Shown: piece after piece, positions 1 to 13,500 of the stretch | How positions within the stretch are numbered: position 1 is the stretch's first letter | Layout of the letters: each line of letters begins with the position of its first letter | IMG/VR virus record: IMGVR_UViG_3300043395_000420 | Location: 29,246 to 93,245 of that record | DNA from: a virus | Direction: 5' to 3' (one strand) | DNA: 64,000 nucleotides | Made by a program: the position numbers and the translations under genes | The notes under the pieces: generated by a model | What the model was told of the DNA's origin: nothing | Database searches by the model: none | The model's input: the letters and a program-made list of their open reading frames with translations, nothing else

Positions 1-1522
1 TTGCTGCAGAATACTTAGCATCTATCGCTTCCTTGAGAGGGATAAGAGTATCATAAAGTATTTCGGAAACACCATCTGTATAAATACTATTTGTATGTAC
101 TTTACTTTGTACCATCCTACTACGAATCTTTGTGATAAGTTCGTATAAGGGACTGTCACTATCTATACCTGCTTTAGTAAATGTCTTCTCATATTCTTTA
201 ATAAGAGACTCCATAGTACTAAGTAATGAGTTAAGATAGAACGCAGTTTTTAAACTGTCTTTGTTATTTACATCTTTAGATATTTCTCTTAGTTGGTCAT
301 TAATACGTTTAACCATAACATCCAACTGCTCTATACTATTAATAAACGCGAGCATTTGTGCACGTTCATAGGTAGCATCCTGCATTGCTTGGTCTATACC
401 GTTTTGGTAATCCTTTAGTAAAGATCTAATCTCATTAATATCTTTACGTTCATATTCATTCTTAAGTTCCGACAGGGCCTCTCTAAACTCCCGGTCATTC
501 TTCATCTTCTTAAGTATAGATTGTACACGGTCATATAAGCTACTAATAGAACTCTGTAGTTTACCTTCATTACGAAGAGTAATCAGGTCATTAATAAACT
601 TATCATGGTCAGCCGCATATGCCGCAAAAGAGTCATCAGTTACAAGTTCTTTATTAAAGGTAAACTGGTTATTGGCCTCAAGCATCCGGGCTAATTCAAG
701 TATAGAAGTAGATTCAGATAAGGAAGATATGTCAATACGTTTACCAAAGATCTTACGTAGTGCTTGTTTAATAGCATATAATATTTTCTGTACTATGGAT
801 GAGAGATTGGGAGAAATATTTTGTTGTAGAGATTTTAGGTTGGCAATGTCAGTTAACGTTTTTACTATCACCTCCTCTGCAAAGTATTCTGTCCCTTCTG
901 CTAATGACGGATGAGATGCCTTGACATCTTCAATAATCTGTGGGTTGGTAGCAGATATTTCAGCATATAGTTTATCAAACAAAGATTTATTTTCTTTTGC
1001 TAGGGCCCTTACTATAGGATGACAGAACTCATGGAATACTGTCTTAGCCGTTACAAAGTCATTTACTAGATATACTGTATCTCCTAGAAAGAATCCGGGT
1101 TTACCATTTCTATACTGGTTTTCCGGTGCTAGATTAGCAGTTATTGCTGCTGCTTCTTCTGCTGTAACCATTCTATACTGTATACCAAGGTTACGTTGTA
1201 ATGCTTCTGCTATTTCTATTATTGCAGATCTAGATGACAGGTCTTTAAATACTTCTTTGTTTACTACAGGTTCTGCCATTACATGGTAGTCAGGTCTTCC
1301 GGCAACATATTGTCCGAAACCATCATACGTATCTGTAACTACTTGTTTATCAGATAGTTCTAATGCATAACCTTGATCGTTTAGTACAGGTAAGAACTCT
1401 TCAGGGGTAGGTAAACTATCCATGTTACGTTCTTTAGCATAGCGTAATGCCTTGTCAGCAAGATGCTGTCCAAACTTTTCTTTTAACGCGTCAAATTCCG
1501 GGGTGTTTCTACTGCAAGCCAT
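1..1522 (-). CDS. Zinc metallopeptidase-like giant phage protein, C-terminus off left edge
   Basis: Open from an ATG at 1522 to the window edge (about 507 codons), so the C-terminus is missing. The start overlaps the stop of the 4419-aa gene by one base (TAATG), which indicates translational coupling. The protein begins MACSRNTPEF. At residues 164-168 it has HEFCH within TVFHEFCHPIVRAL, an HExxH zinc-peptidase helix. A following acidic stretch (EGTEYFAEEV) could supply the third ligand. After about residue 280 the sequence becomes highly helical and Lys/Glu/Asn-rich, probably coiled coil. crAss-like phages often encode such zincin-like domains in their giant virion proteins. The substrate is unknown; processing of the neighbouring giant proteins or of host proteins is possible. 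The peptidase motif is seen directly; the role is inferred. Confidence 0.75.
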   Translation of the reverse strand, partial: MACSRNTPEFDALKEKFGQHLADKALRYAKERNMDSLPTPEEFLPVLNDQGYALELSDKQVVTDTYDGFGQYVAGRPDYHVMAEPVVNKEVFKDLSSRSAIIEIAEALQRNLGIQYRMVTAEEAAAITANLAPENQYRNGKPGFFLGDTVYLVNDFVTAKTVFHEFCHPIVRALAKENKSLFDKLYAEISATNPQIIEDVKASHPSLAEGTEYFAEEVIVKTLTDIANLKSLQQNISPNLSSIVQKILYAIKQALRKIFGKRIDISSLSESTSILELARMLEANNQFTFNKELVTDDSFAAYAADHDKFINDLITLRNEGKLQSSISSLYDRVQSILKKMKNDREFREALSELKNEYERKDINEIRSLLKDYQNGIDQAMQDATYERAQMLAFINSIEQLDVMVKRINDQLREISKDVNNKDSLKTAFYLNSLLSTMESLIKEYEKTFTKAGIDSDSPLYELITKIRSRMVQSKVHTNSIYTDGVSEILYDTLIPLKEAIDAKYSAA

Positions 1523-4500
1523 TATATACTACAACTTAAAATATCATTTAATATGTCATTAGTTACTTCGGTGTCTGATACTACCTGGTCTCTTTGAACT
1601 TTTTCCGACATCTCTACAGAACCTTTAGCAAATACTCGTGGTAAAGAATTAGGATTTATATAACCAAATGCATCATACAGCCTCTCAGACAAATATACGA
1701 AAGTTTTAGGTGCGGATTGTGGATTTGCCGGTACATTTTCTTCAACAGAACCTATAACCATTCCATTTTCTTCCCATCTATTAATCATAGACTGACCCAT
1801 ACCTCTAAAATTAAATCTTAATACTTTGTCAGGATTAAGTTTCATTTTTTCTACTAGGGCCTGAATAGCAGCATCTATCTGTTGAATGTTATAGTTATAC
1901 TCTTCTTCAGTTTCTTCTACTAGTAAACCTGAAGGTGTAATAGTATTAGTTGTTTTATTCAATGTTCCCTTTGGTTTTCCTGTTTTAGGATCTACGGGTA
2001 TTGCTAAGAACTTAGTAGGTATTCCAAAATAGTTATCTGGTCCTAGACCTGCTAAAACGGCTGATGTTTTATTTAGATCTGTAGTATTAGCAGTACGGCC
2101 AGGTTTTGCCATTACGGTATCAGTTACAAATATTACATTAGGATTAGCCTCTTTAATCTTTTGAATATCAACAGGTTTAAGATTATCAGGAGTTAATGTA
2201 AAATCATATACAGGTATGCCGGTTCCGTTTTGTAAACCTACCATGAACCCATTAGGATTAGATGCTTGTGTAGGTTGAGTAATAGTAGACTTTGATACTA
2301 TTTGCTGGTTAGTACTTACAGAAATTTGAGTAGGTTTAGACCAAGTACCAATAACTTGTCCATCTACTGTAATTTCAGAGTAATTATATCCAGCTTGTTT
2401 CATAGCATCATATAATCTTTTTTCTCCTGTGTTATAGTCACTAGCGTCAGTATAGGCTTTGTTATCTGTAAGAATAGTAGCACCTGCTTCAACAGCCTTA
2501 ATAGCTTCAGCTATTGTTCTATCTTGTTGAGTTTTTTGCTGTTCTTCAGTACCTCTTTTACCACCAATAGATACAAAAATTACATCATTAACTGAATAGT
2601 TACCTGTATTAGCAAAATTACCAGCTTGTTCTCTATATAAATCTGTAGAACTGCCCTTTATACCTTCTCCAAATCCTATATATTGTGTAGCTATGCTGGC
2701 TTTAATAACTGCTTTTTTATCAGCAGCTTGTATAGGTTTTACCGTAAATATATTTTTCTTAGTAAATTTATCACCTGTACTTACAGGAGCTTGTGATTGA
2801 GATGGTTGTACTACTTCAAATTCTATAGCATAAGGATAATTACCCACATGTCTATCTGTAACAGATTTAACCCAACCTTCTTTTTGCCAAGTAGCATCTT
2901 GATACTCTTGTGTAAAAGGAGATACTTTAGTAATTCTAGTATAAACTTGTCTACCTGTATTATCAGTCATCCGGATAACTTTACCAACTAAGTCTTCAAT
3001 TTTAGAAAGATTATAGTCTTTCATCATTCTAGAAACATCAGTCTTAGCTCTAGTAGTTCTAGTTCTATCTCCAGAAATAATAAGATCCATGGTAGATTTA
3101 TCTTTAAACTGTGGTTGCATAGTTCTTGTTTTCCACACATCTCCTTCTTTATATTTAGAACCATCGGCAAAATTTTGTTCAATAGCTGGTAAACTATCAG
3201 CTACAATAAACTCATTACTTACAGGTTCTTGTGCAGGTTCTTCACCAACAATTTCTGGAGTACCTAATTTTTGACTAGTAGCAATATAGACCATATCAGT
3301 TGCTCTAGATACAGCCACATATTTTAATTCTTGCTGTACGTTTTTGTCTTTGAAACTGTTAATAGTATCATCTAATATCAATACTTTAGTATAAGTACCT
3401 CCTTGAGATTTGTGAATAGTATGAGCATACCCGTAGTCAAAAGTTTGATTAAATAAAGTTTTACCATTTTGAATAACAGGTTTCATTGAAGTTATGGCAT
3501 TTTCATAGTCAGATGCTTTTTGAAAATATGATGCTGCAGCACGAATATCTCCATCTTTTTTTAACCTAGCCCCTGCTTCTCTTAAATCTTTAATAGTTTT
3601 TGATAATCTTATTAGTTTAGAATCATCATCATTAACATCTGCTACAAATATTACTTCTGGTTTTTCATCGGCTTTTCCTAATAGATTTTGAATAGTTACC
3701 TTATAACCTTTAAATTCAACTTTATCACCCAATAAATCTAAAGTTACAGTAGAAGGTTTTATATCTAATACTTCATAGTCACCACTATTCATTATTTTAT
3801 ACTGACCTGTTCTATAATTTTTATCAAAGTTACTTCTTCCCATTATCAGGTCTCCGACAACAAGTTGCTGTTGAGCAGCATCTCCAAAAAGTAATTTTCT
3901 AACTTCTTTATTTTTAGCAGTTACTACAGCATTAGTAGCAGATAAAATTCTAAAGTATAACTTATTTTTTGCAAACTCTGGACTTAAGAAGTTTTCTTTA
4001 ACAGCTTCGTTTACAAATGTATTGTTATCACCATAAACTACTCCTATACCATTAACTACTTTTGTTTTATAGTTAAGTTCTTTACCATTACGCAAATTAG
4101 TAGACTCTTCTAAAATAGGGTTGTCTCCTGTTCTTTCTACCTTAGTTAATTGCAACTGGGTTCCTTTATCAAAAACTTTTGATAGGTTATCTTGTCCTAC
4201 AGGTCTTAACTGTGCAGGATCTCCCATGTATATAATTTTAAGATTAGAATTTTTCTTTTTTTCTTCTTGAATAAAAGCAAATAAACCATCAGCAACCATT
4301 GATGCTTCGTCTAGTATAAGCACGGTAGACTCGTCTGGTTTTAATACACCTTTATTTTGTTTAGCAAAGTTTAGTTTTGCAAGATCATACTCTTCTTCAA
4401 AATTAAAATCAGGATTTAAACCAAACAATGAATGTAATGTATACACTCTTACATCTGGATTTTTAAGTTTTGTTACAGCATTTGCTCTATTAGTAGGAGA

Positions 4501-7500
4501 TGTATAAATAATAGAATCTAATGATACCCTTTGCAGGTATGCATCAAATATTTTCATAATACTAGTCTTACCTGTACCGGCATATCCTTTTAAAGTAATC
4601 TGATTATCATAAGCAGCAGGGTTTTTATAAAACTTTTCTAGTTCTAATAAAGCCTCTGTCTGTTGATCATTTAATTTAAACGGTGTGCTAATAGTAACAC
4701 CGTCACTAAATGTCATAGTATTAGCAGGTTGTGATTGATTAGGACTAATTTGACTAGACTTAGGCTGTCTGAATGGTTGTTTATTTTGAGGATCAATATT
4801 TGGATTATTATTATAAGCAGCTAATAATTTTTCTTTTGCTGACTTTTTACCCTTATAGTTTAATACATCAACACCAACACCGTTTTCTACTTTTATTTTA
4901 TACATTGCTCCAAAGTACTTATAGTCATCTTCAAAAGATGTAGGTGTTTCTTCAAATAATTCAAATATGCTTTCTTCTTCAGTTTCAAACTTGTAACCTG
5001 TTTTCTCTAGAATATCTACAAACTCTTTAATAACAGCATCTTTTTTAGAACTAAGTACAACATTTGCAAAGTTTGGATCATAGAAAGTTCTAAATCTCTT
5101 CGCAATATTACTTTTTGCTTGAGAGTTAGTTCCTATAAATATCTTTCTATACTGATCAAATAATAGTTCTGTTAGTTTATTATTTGAATTAGGTACTGCT
5201 TCTAACTGAGTTACGGTATCAATAAACTTACTAACTGGTTCAGCTAGTAGTTCTGATATAACTTTGCTATCTGCAATACTTAATATACTAAATGTACTAT
5301 TAGGATTACTTCCACTTTGTAAGTATGCAACAACATCAAATCTATTAAAGAACTTACTGATATTCTCAGCATCAATGGCAGATATACCAAACTTATCTTG
5401 TAGAATACTAGGGTTCTTTAGTTCATTTAAGTTTTCAGAATATAGATTCTTCTGGTCAATTTCTAATAATGTATCCCTAAACCGTAATGTATTTACGTTT
5501 GCTTTAACATAACTAGAATATGATGATGCCATACTAGAGAATACATCTACTTCTAATGCAGATAATAGATCATAGTATTCTGTAATCTTTTTGAAAGCCG
5601 GATTAGATACAATTTGATCATACTGATATGCATAAGAGTTATTTCCGGTAAATATCCAATACGGTAGATTTATATTATTAAGAGCATGATTACGTAAATA
5701 TGTTTCATACGCCCAAAGTTTTACAGTTTCCTTATTAATGGTGGTAGATTCACCCTTACGTAGTAAAGTTTTGTCTAGATATTTTTCAGATAGTTCTTTT
5801 TCTATCTTCATGTACTCTGCACTTAATGCAACAACAGAGTATTTATAGTTAGGTAATGCTCTTAAACTCTCTCTTTCATATAAGTATTTCTTGTACATAT
5901 CTGCTTCATTTACTCCGGTAAACACATTAGCAGGTAAAGGAGCAACATCTGCATCTAAATACTGTAACTCATTGGAATAGAACTTGTTATATAAGTTTTC
6001 AGCTATAGAGTTTTGATCAACATATATCTTTCCGTCTTTATAAATAGCTGCTCTTCTTGCATAAGGAACTGTAGCAACATCTAACTCAGAGTTTAATACA
6101 TAACTTCTATAGTGTTTATTACTAGGTAATGTAAAGTACCAGTTATAAAATATATAAGGACTAAGTTGCTTCTTGAAATTATCAATTACGGAAGCCTTAT
6201 CAAATGTTACATTTACTCTAGTTTCTCCCATTCTCATACCACTTATATAAGATTCAATATTGGGTTTAGCAAAATATGAATTTATAGAAGTTGAGTTACT
6301 TAAAGGGAAGAAAGGTTCGTATAAACCAATCATAAACTCTTGTATTTTAAAACTACCGATAGGTGAGTTTTTAATAATACTTTCATAAACATCAGGATCC
6401 AAACCTTTAAACTGAGATGCTTTAATATCTTTTCTTAACTGAACTCTAGCATCGTGTAAAGAACTACTTCTTGTAGTATCAAATTTAGTAGCCTGCTTAA
6501 TCTCTGTTAAACCTTTAGACATCTCCAGGATTTCCATAAAATGTAAAAATACATTTCTATCAAAATCTGTATATACGTCTTTGGTTTTATCATCATTAAG
6601 GTTATCTAAATTATCTTCTAATGCCTTTTCATTAAAATAGTTTTCATCAAGATTAGTAAGAGCAATACGGAAATAGTCGTATAGTTTATTTTTAGCAACT
6701 CTTACTTTACCATTAATAGCATTGTATCTATAGTTCTTTGAGTTATCAGGATAAAAACTTTCTTCATTTAATCCAAATCCGTATTTAGAATTTTCTCCAA
6801 ACAAAATACTATCTCTAGCATCAGTATTATGCTGATTAAGTTCAGACTCTTTTCCTAGTACACTAGAGAAAGTTCCTTTTCTAGAACGAGCATCTGTAAT
6901 ATACTCACGTATAATTGGTTGTGATAAGAATAATACAGCTTGGTTAATGGGTACCCCGGTTTGAATTAAGAATAATAATACAGGAGTAAGTTCTTTATTA
7001 CCCTGTAAGTCAAAGATCCATTCGTCTTTTTCTACGTCAACCCAACCATTAATCAACTGGTTAAACAAGTCAGATATCTTATAGAAGTTATTTTTATCAT
7101 AACTATGTGATAATGAGATTCTTTGTTCTCCATTTACATTCATAGTATTATGAGGTAATAATAACACATTACGCATTAAATCACCTGCTTCATTAATTAC
7201 TTTTACATCTGACATGTAAGCACCGATACGGTTAAATACTACGTTAAATGTATTATCTACTGCACCAATACCAAGGGCTTGTTTACCTACAGAGTTATAC
7301 TCTAATTTAGCAAGGTTATACAAAGGCTCATATATACGAGTAGGAGAGAATCCGTTTGGTTCTCCGTTAAATCTTTTCTTTGACGAGTATACACGAGTTT
7401 TGTCTCTGAGTTTTTCTGATATAGGTTTAACAATAGTTGTACTATTAGGGGTAATTAAACTTACAAAGTTTTCAGGATCTAATATAAGATCTTTAGTAGC

Positions 7501-10500
7501 AAGTAATAACTGGTTTTCATATGCAGCCTCATTATCCATTTTCTTAATGAAGGCCTCTTCTGATGTAGCAAGATTATAGTTTTTAAGTATTTCTATAATT
7601 TCACTTTCAGTATAACCCATATCAAACCATTCTTCTCCTAGAGCAGCAGTAAGTATTGTATTTAATAGTTTATTAGACTGTTCAATATCAGTAGAGAATC
7701 TTTTAACAGTAGGACTTACATCACGCGTTAAAGCTCTACGTACAACATCTTTATCATATACTAAGTTACCTAGTTCATCTACAGTACTATTAATTACTTT
7801 AAACTCTTCAACTTCTATTGCTTTAGATTTTAAATTTTGGTATAGTTCTTTAAGGGCTGCTTCACCTCTAACATTTGCTATAGTTAGTTTTGAATTACCT
7901 TTTAGACCTTCCCATCTTAGTACTGGCATTTGAATACTAAGTTTATCAATGTCAAAGTCAGCACCAGACTTAGCAACAATTTCAGTTGCTGGTATGATCA
8001 TATTACCTGCTTCTTCTGGTAAGAATTCTGCAACATGCATTACTTCCATAGAGTTCAAACCTTGTACAGGAATACGAACCCCTACCATAGTTATCATGTC
8101 ACGGTTTTTAGATAACCATTTCTCATCTCTAATAATACTGTTTAGAGCATCTAGTTTAGAAATGTTTTCTGCTTTTGCTTTTCTTGTAACCTCGGGTAAA
8201 CTAAGTAACTTTTTAAAATGACCTTGTATAGATATTTTAACCTCCATACCATTACCAGGAGTATAGAACTTCAAATCATTTGTACCAGAGTACTTTCTTC
8301 TTTCTTCTTCTGTTGCATTTCTAAACTTACCTGCCTTTTCAAATCCAGCACTTGATGCCTGAATTAATGCTTCTCCGGTAACTTTTTGACGGATTAATCT
8401 TTTATTTACTACAGCCGTTAAAAGTTTTTCTATCTGTGAACTAAAGTTAGACAGATCAAGATTAACCATAGGGGCACTCTTTAATGCATCTATGAACTCT
8501 AACTCGTTATCAGATATTTCTTGACGGGTAAGTTGTTTTTCTATAAAGTCAATAAACTTAGTAAGATCTTTAGGACCTTTATCTGTCCAACCTAATTCTT
8601 CAACAAGTTGTTTTTTCTTAAACTCTGTAAGTTGTTTTAGAGCAGACTCATATCTTAAAATCTTAGTATATAGTTTAGACTCTGATTTTTTTACAGATTC
8701 ATCTTTTATAGCATTCCATGCATCATATCTTTCTGTTAAGTCTGTAATTTCTGGTTTAAAATCTACAGGTACTCCATTTTCAAAAGAACCTTCTTCTACA
8801 AGTTTACGTAACTGAGTAGAGAATATAATCTTCTCTTTAAACTCTGGCGCAACTTCTACTTGGTCTTTTAAATAATCTAAATAGATAACGTTCTTGCTAA
8901 AGGTAAATTCTGGTTCATTTAAAGCCAACCAACCTTCTTTGTTTGCATAAAACTTATCAAAGTTTCCATCATTAGTAACAGTTGCAAGTTTAGATCCTGA
9001 TGCAAATACAGCATAATCTATATCTTGCTCTACCATTTTATTATGTAGTTGTTCTAGTTTAGTACCTTTAACTACTGTAGGGATTAATGGCATTAATGAA
9101 AACTTATGAAATGCTTCTACAGGTAAACCGGTTGTAGCCAATGTTCCCCAGTACTGCATCTTTTTAATAGGAAAGAAGTTTGCAATATCTTCTGCAGAGA
9201 CATCATCTCCATTTAGAATTCTAACATATAACTTTTCATGAAGAGTTGTCCATTTATCTAAACCTCTCATCATCAATCTATAAGCATCAAAACTAATCCA
9301 TCCTTGAGCATCTCCTTCTTTCATTCCAGCATATGCATCATCAAATATATTATCTATATTTTGCATTGCTTTATTAATAGTATCCTGAGACGCGTTGGTT
9401 TTAGCAAGACGTTTTCTTTCTTTATCTTTTGCTGCTTTCTTATACTCATCAATATATACAGATGTGCTTACTACATCGGCTAATACTGCAGTATTAAATG
9501 TACCATTATAATCACGTTGACCTACAGTTGTACCATCTGCTTTTGTTTTGGGTCCGGTGTACCATGCAGATTCGGCATACTTACCTTTCTTAGCAGGTTT
9601 ATTTACATAGTTTTGGAAATGTATGTCTGTTCTAGGAGTTTCTCCAGTTGATCCGATACCGGCATTACGTTTATGATACTCTTCTTTTGAGTGATTATAT
9701 ATACCAGGATCTCCATAGTATACAAGACCTGTTTCAATATTATGTAATAACTGATTAGCTGTATATGCTTCTATCAATTGACGGCTAAGTTCTTCTCGAG
9801 TATACTCTTTTGTGTCTCCTACAATTTTTAATATATTAGGAGATAATAAATATCTAGAATCAAAAATACCTTCTTTTTTAAACTTATCTATTACTTGTTG
9901 ATATTGATTCTCTAAGTAACTATTTACCTGATTCTGATATGTATTAGCAAACTTTTCATTAGTATTTAATAGGTTCTTGAAATCTGCTGCTGTGGTAATA
10001 GTTCCCTTATCAATAAGGTTATAAATTTCTGTTTTTTGATCTTCGGTTAAGATATCATCAAACATGATAAACTTAGAACCTACTTCTGCAAGAGTTACAG
10101 GTTTACCTTTCTTTTCATATAAAACTATATTTTTAGCATCAGGATCTGTTTTTGCCTTATGAATTCTTTCAACTTCAGAACTTAAATAACCCATGTATGC
10201 AGCAAGAACTTTAGATTTTCCTGTACTAGATGTTGGATCTTTTGATGCAAACATTTTAGGATTAACATAGTGCTTTGATCCATCTGCGTGTATAATCTGA
10301 TATAGGAAAGTACTACTCTTACCTGCGTGACGTGTTGCTTCAGATGTACCATAGATCATCATCATATAGAAGTCTTGTAGCATTTTAGTAGTCATATCCG
10401 AGTCTGATGACTTAAGACCTACTAAATCTATTTGCTCTCCTATACGCATCTTTGTGCCGTCCATATCAAGAATATTAATTCTTGCATTTAAAACTTTACC

Positions 10501-13500
10501 GGTAGCAGTTACACCTTGGCGTTTAATTTTTTCAGGAGTACTCATGTCAAAAAGAATGTTCATGAGCATACTGTTTTGCATCCAAGGATTTCTATTCAAT
10601 GAAAGATTATTCATTATGTAAATAGGCATACCATTTACATTCTCTGTATTGTCTCTTACTAAATCTTCATAATTAATAGCATTGTTGATACTATCTGTTT
10701 TTCTGGTAATTGTGTTGGGTAATGAGTTTTCATACTTAGTTTTACCAGTAGTAGTTGTAATTGTACTATTAGAAAAATCTCCTGTCCACTGTAAATATAA
10801 ATTACCTAATGTAGTTTTAAAACCTGTAAAAGGTTGAAAAGTAGATTCTTTATACTGAGATTCTTGTTTTAAAAAGGCTTCTCTTAGAGACTTATCTTGT
10901 ACAAGTTTATCAAATGATTTATCAAGTAAGTCTGTTACTCTTGTAAGTTTTATAGGTTCTGCACCTGGTCTATTTAATTTTAACCAGGTATTAAATGCAT
11001 TTATTGCTCTTACTTTATTTTTTAAACCGTTGATTTCGTACAAGTTACCGTTTTCTTTACTAGACAAAGCATTCTTAACAACACTTAATTCTGGCATATA
11101 TAAACCAATAGCCTTTAAAAATGTAATAGGATCTTTTGAAATTACACTAGTAGACATGTATAGGTCTGATGTAAGTTGTTCAATATTAATACTTACAGCC
11201 CCTGTATCAGATGCCTTTACTCTATAAGGTTCTGTTTCACCAGATCTTGTAAATCTAGAGTTAAACAACTTAAATACTTTACTGCTTTCACGACTAGCAT
11301 TTCCAGGACGGATTGTTATATAACTTATATTACCCTTACTGTCTTTAGTTTGCTCAATATCTAAGTTTACAACATTAATTCTAGGTAAGGTAAACAGTTT
11401 ATTTATTTGTCCCCACATACTGTTTTCTAACTCACCTTTAATATTATCAGGATTACCAACCTTCTTTAAGAATGCTTTTACAATAGGAAATAGTTCTTCT
11501 ACTTCCTTTAGTTTATCATAAATTTCTTTAGGGTTACGGGCCCCTTGTGTAATATTTATTAATAAGTTTTGTGCAGTACGTGCTGGTACCATCTTAGGGA
11601 AACCTAAGTCATTCTTCTCAACCTCTCCATTATCATTATATGCTATTAATGTAGACAATGTATAAGATAACTTCTTGTCTATCATGTTATTAATAGAAAC
11701 TTCATTTCCGGACTTATCAGCATATTCTGATCTAGATGTTGTATTATCGTCTTTATCAGCCATGTCTGGTTCAAATGACTGGATATAGTTTTTTTCATAG
11801 TAACTAAGGATTGTTTCTCCTTCTTTAGGATTCATAGGATCCCCGAAGTTGTCTAACATCCATGTTGCTAAATCTATACGGCTTTTTATTTTAATCTTTC
11901 TTTTTTCTGCAGCCTTCTCATATTTTTCTTTTAAACTCTCAATATGGTTTACTAGCTTTTCCTGTACTTTTAAATATGCTGCCTTACGCATTGATGCCTC
12001 AGATATAATACCTATAGTTAAACCTTTAGTATTATACTCATCATTAAGGTCATCAATACTTTCTGACATCAAACCATTCATGCTTTTCATGATAACAGCA
12101 GTGTCGGATAATGATCTGTTTTTAATTTTATTAAGACCGGTTTCTATAAATACAGCATCTGGTTCAAAGACCGGCTCTCCTAATTTACCTACAGCAAGTT
12201 TTTCAAACATCTCTGCTACTTTAGCATTTGCTGTATAGTCTGCTTGGGTTTCTCTAATAGTTGTGTTACTAAATAAATACTGTAATAACTCAAATATCTT
12301 ACTGAAAATCTCTGCAATAATACCTTTGCTCTTGGAGTACTTACCTTTTCCACCACGTAGCATGTGTTCGCGGAACTGTTCTGCTAACCATTCTTCTTTT
12401 TCTAACTTGGTAGCATTTTTAAATTCAACAGTTTTACCGTTATAATTTTCAAATGATCCTTTCATTTGACCAACTGCGTTGTAAAGATCTTCTCTTTGTT
12501 TAGCAGTTAAAAATATTTGAGAAAATGCATGCCATGCCTCATGGTATAAATCAGAAGCATCTGCCCCTTGCCATAAAGTAATACCTGCTAAATTCCAATG
12601 TGCTACTACAGAAGGATCTGTATTAACTGCATCAAACATTACTGATATCGGTACTACATCTGATAACATTCTACCATCAGCAAGTCTGATACTATTATAC
12701 CAGGGTAATGCTGCATTAATAACATCTTGAGATGACTTAGCAGTACTTGGTTTTCTACCTGCTCTTAGTAACAAACTGTCATCTATAAGATTATTTTTCT
12801 TGATTGTATTACTTGCAGATTGGGTTTTAGTTTCAGGTTTTACTTCAGGTATTTTCATACCTAAACTTTCTAAAGCTCGTTTATTAATTTCGTTTTCATA
12901 ATCTGCTGTTGTGGTTGTGCCAGAAACAGATTTATCAAACTCAGTTCTTGAAAGTTGAGAATGTTGATATTCATGTTCTATAACAAAAGACTCCCATTCT
13001 TCATATGTTTTAAACATATCTTCAGGAAAGGCATTTGCACTAGAACCATCTTTTTGTATGCGGGGTGTTGTCCAGGCTTTACTTTCAAACTTACTTTTTA
13101 ATACTGGTTTATTAACGTATATGGTATTATTAGTGCTATTATACTGTGCTCCACCTGGTTCTCCTGTCTTAGAAGTTATTGCCTTTTCTATAATAGGAAC
13201 ACCTTTATAATTTTCTTGAGTACTTTTTGTAATTTCTTTTTTAGTTACTGTACCTGGCATGAATTCTAAATAAGCATTCATTGGTACAAAGTCTCCATTT
13301 TCAACTTTATTTGCTACATAAGCATGCTGTCTTATAAATTCACCATAAGGAATAGTATCAATTTTTGCAGTATATGTACCATCAGCGTTTTGACGTACAT
13401 TACTAAATGTACGCACGGTTGTCATATTATTTTTATATAGATATAGACCGCCTCCCTCGTTATTTACTATAGCATCTGCTATTAAATCTCTAGCATTTGT

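Noticed and set aside
672-914. Plus-strand ORF of 80 codons near the left edge, and the many other plus-strand ORFs of 60-130 codons
   Set aside because: They lie opposite long minus-strand genes with recognisable proteins, show no domain and no consistent start context, so they are shadow frames.
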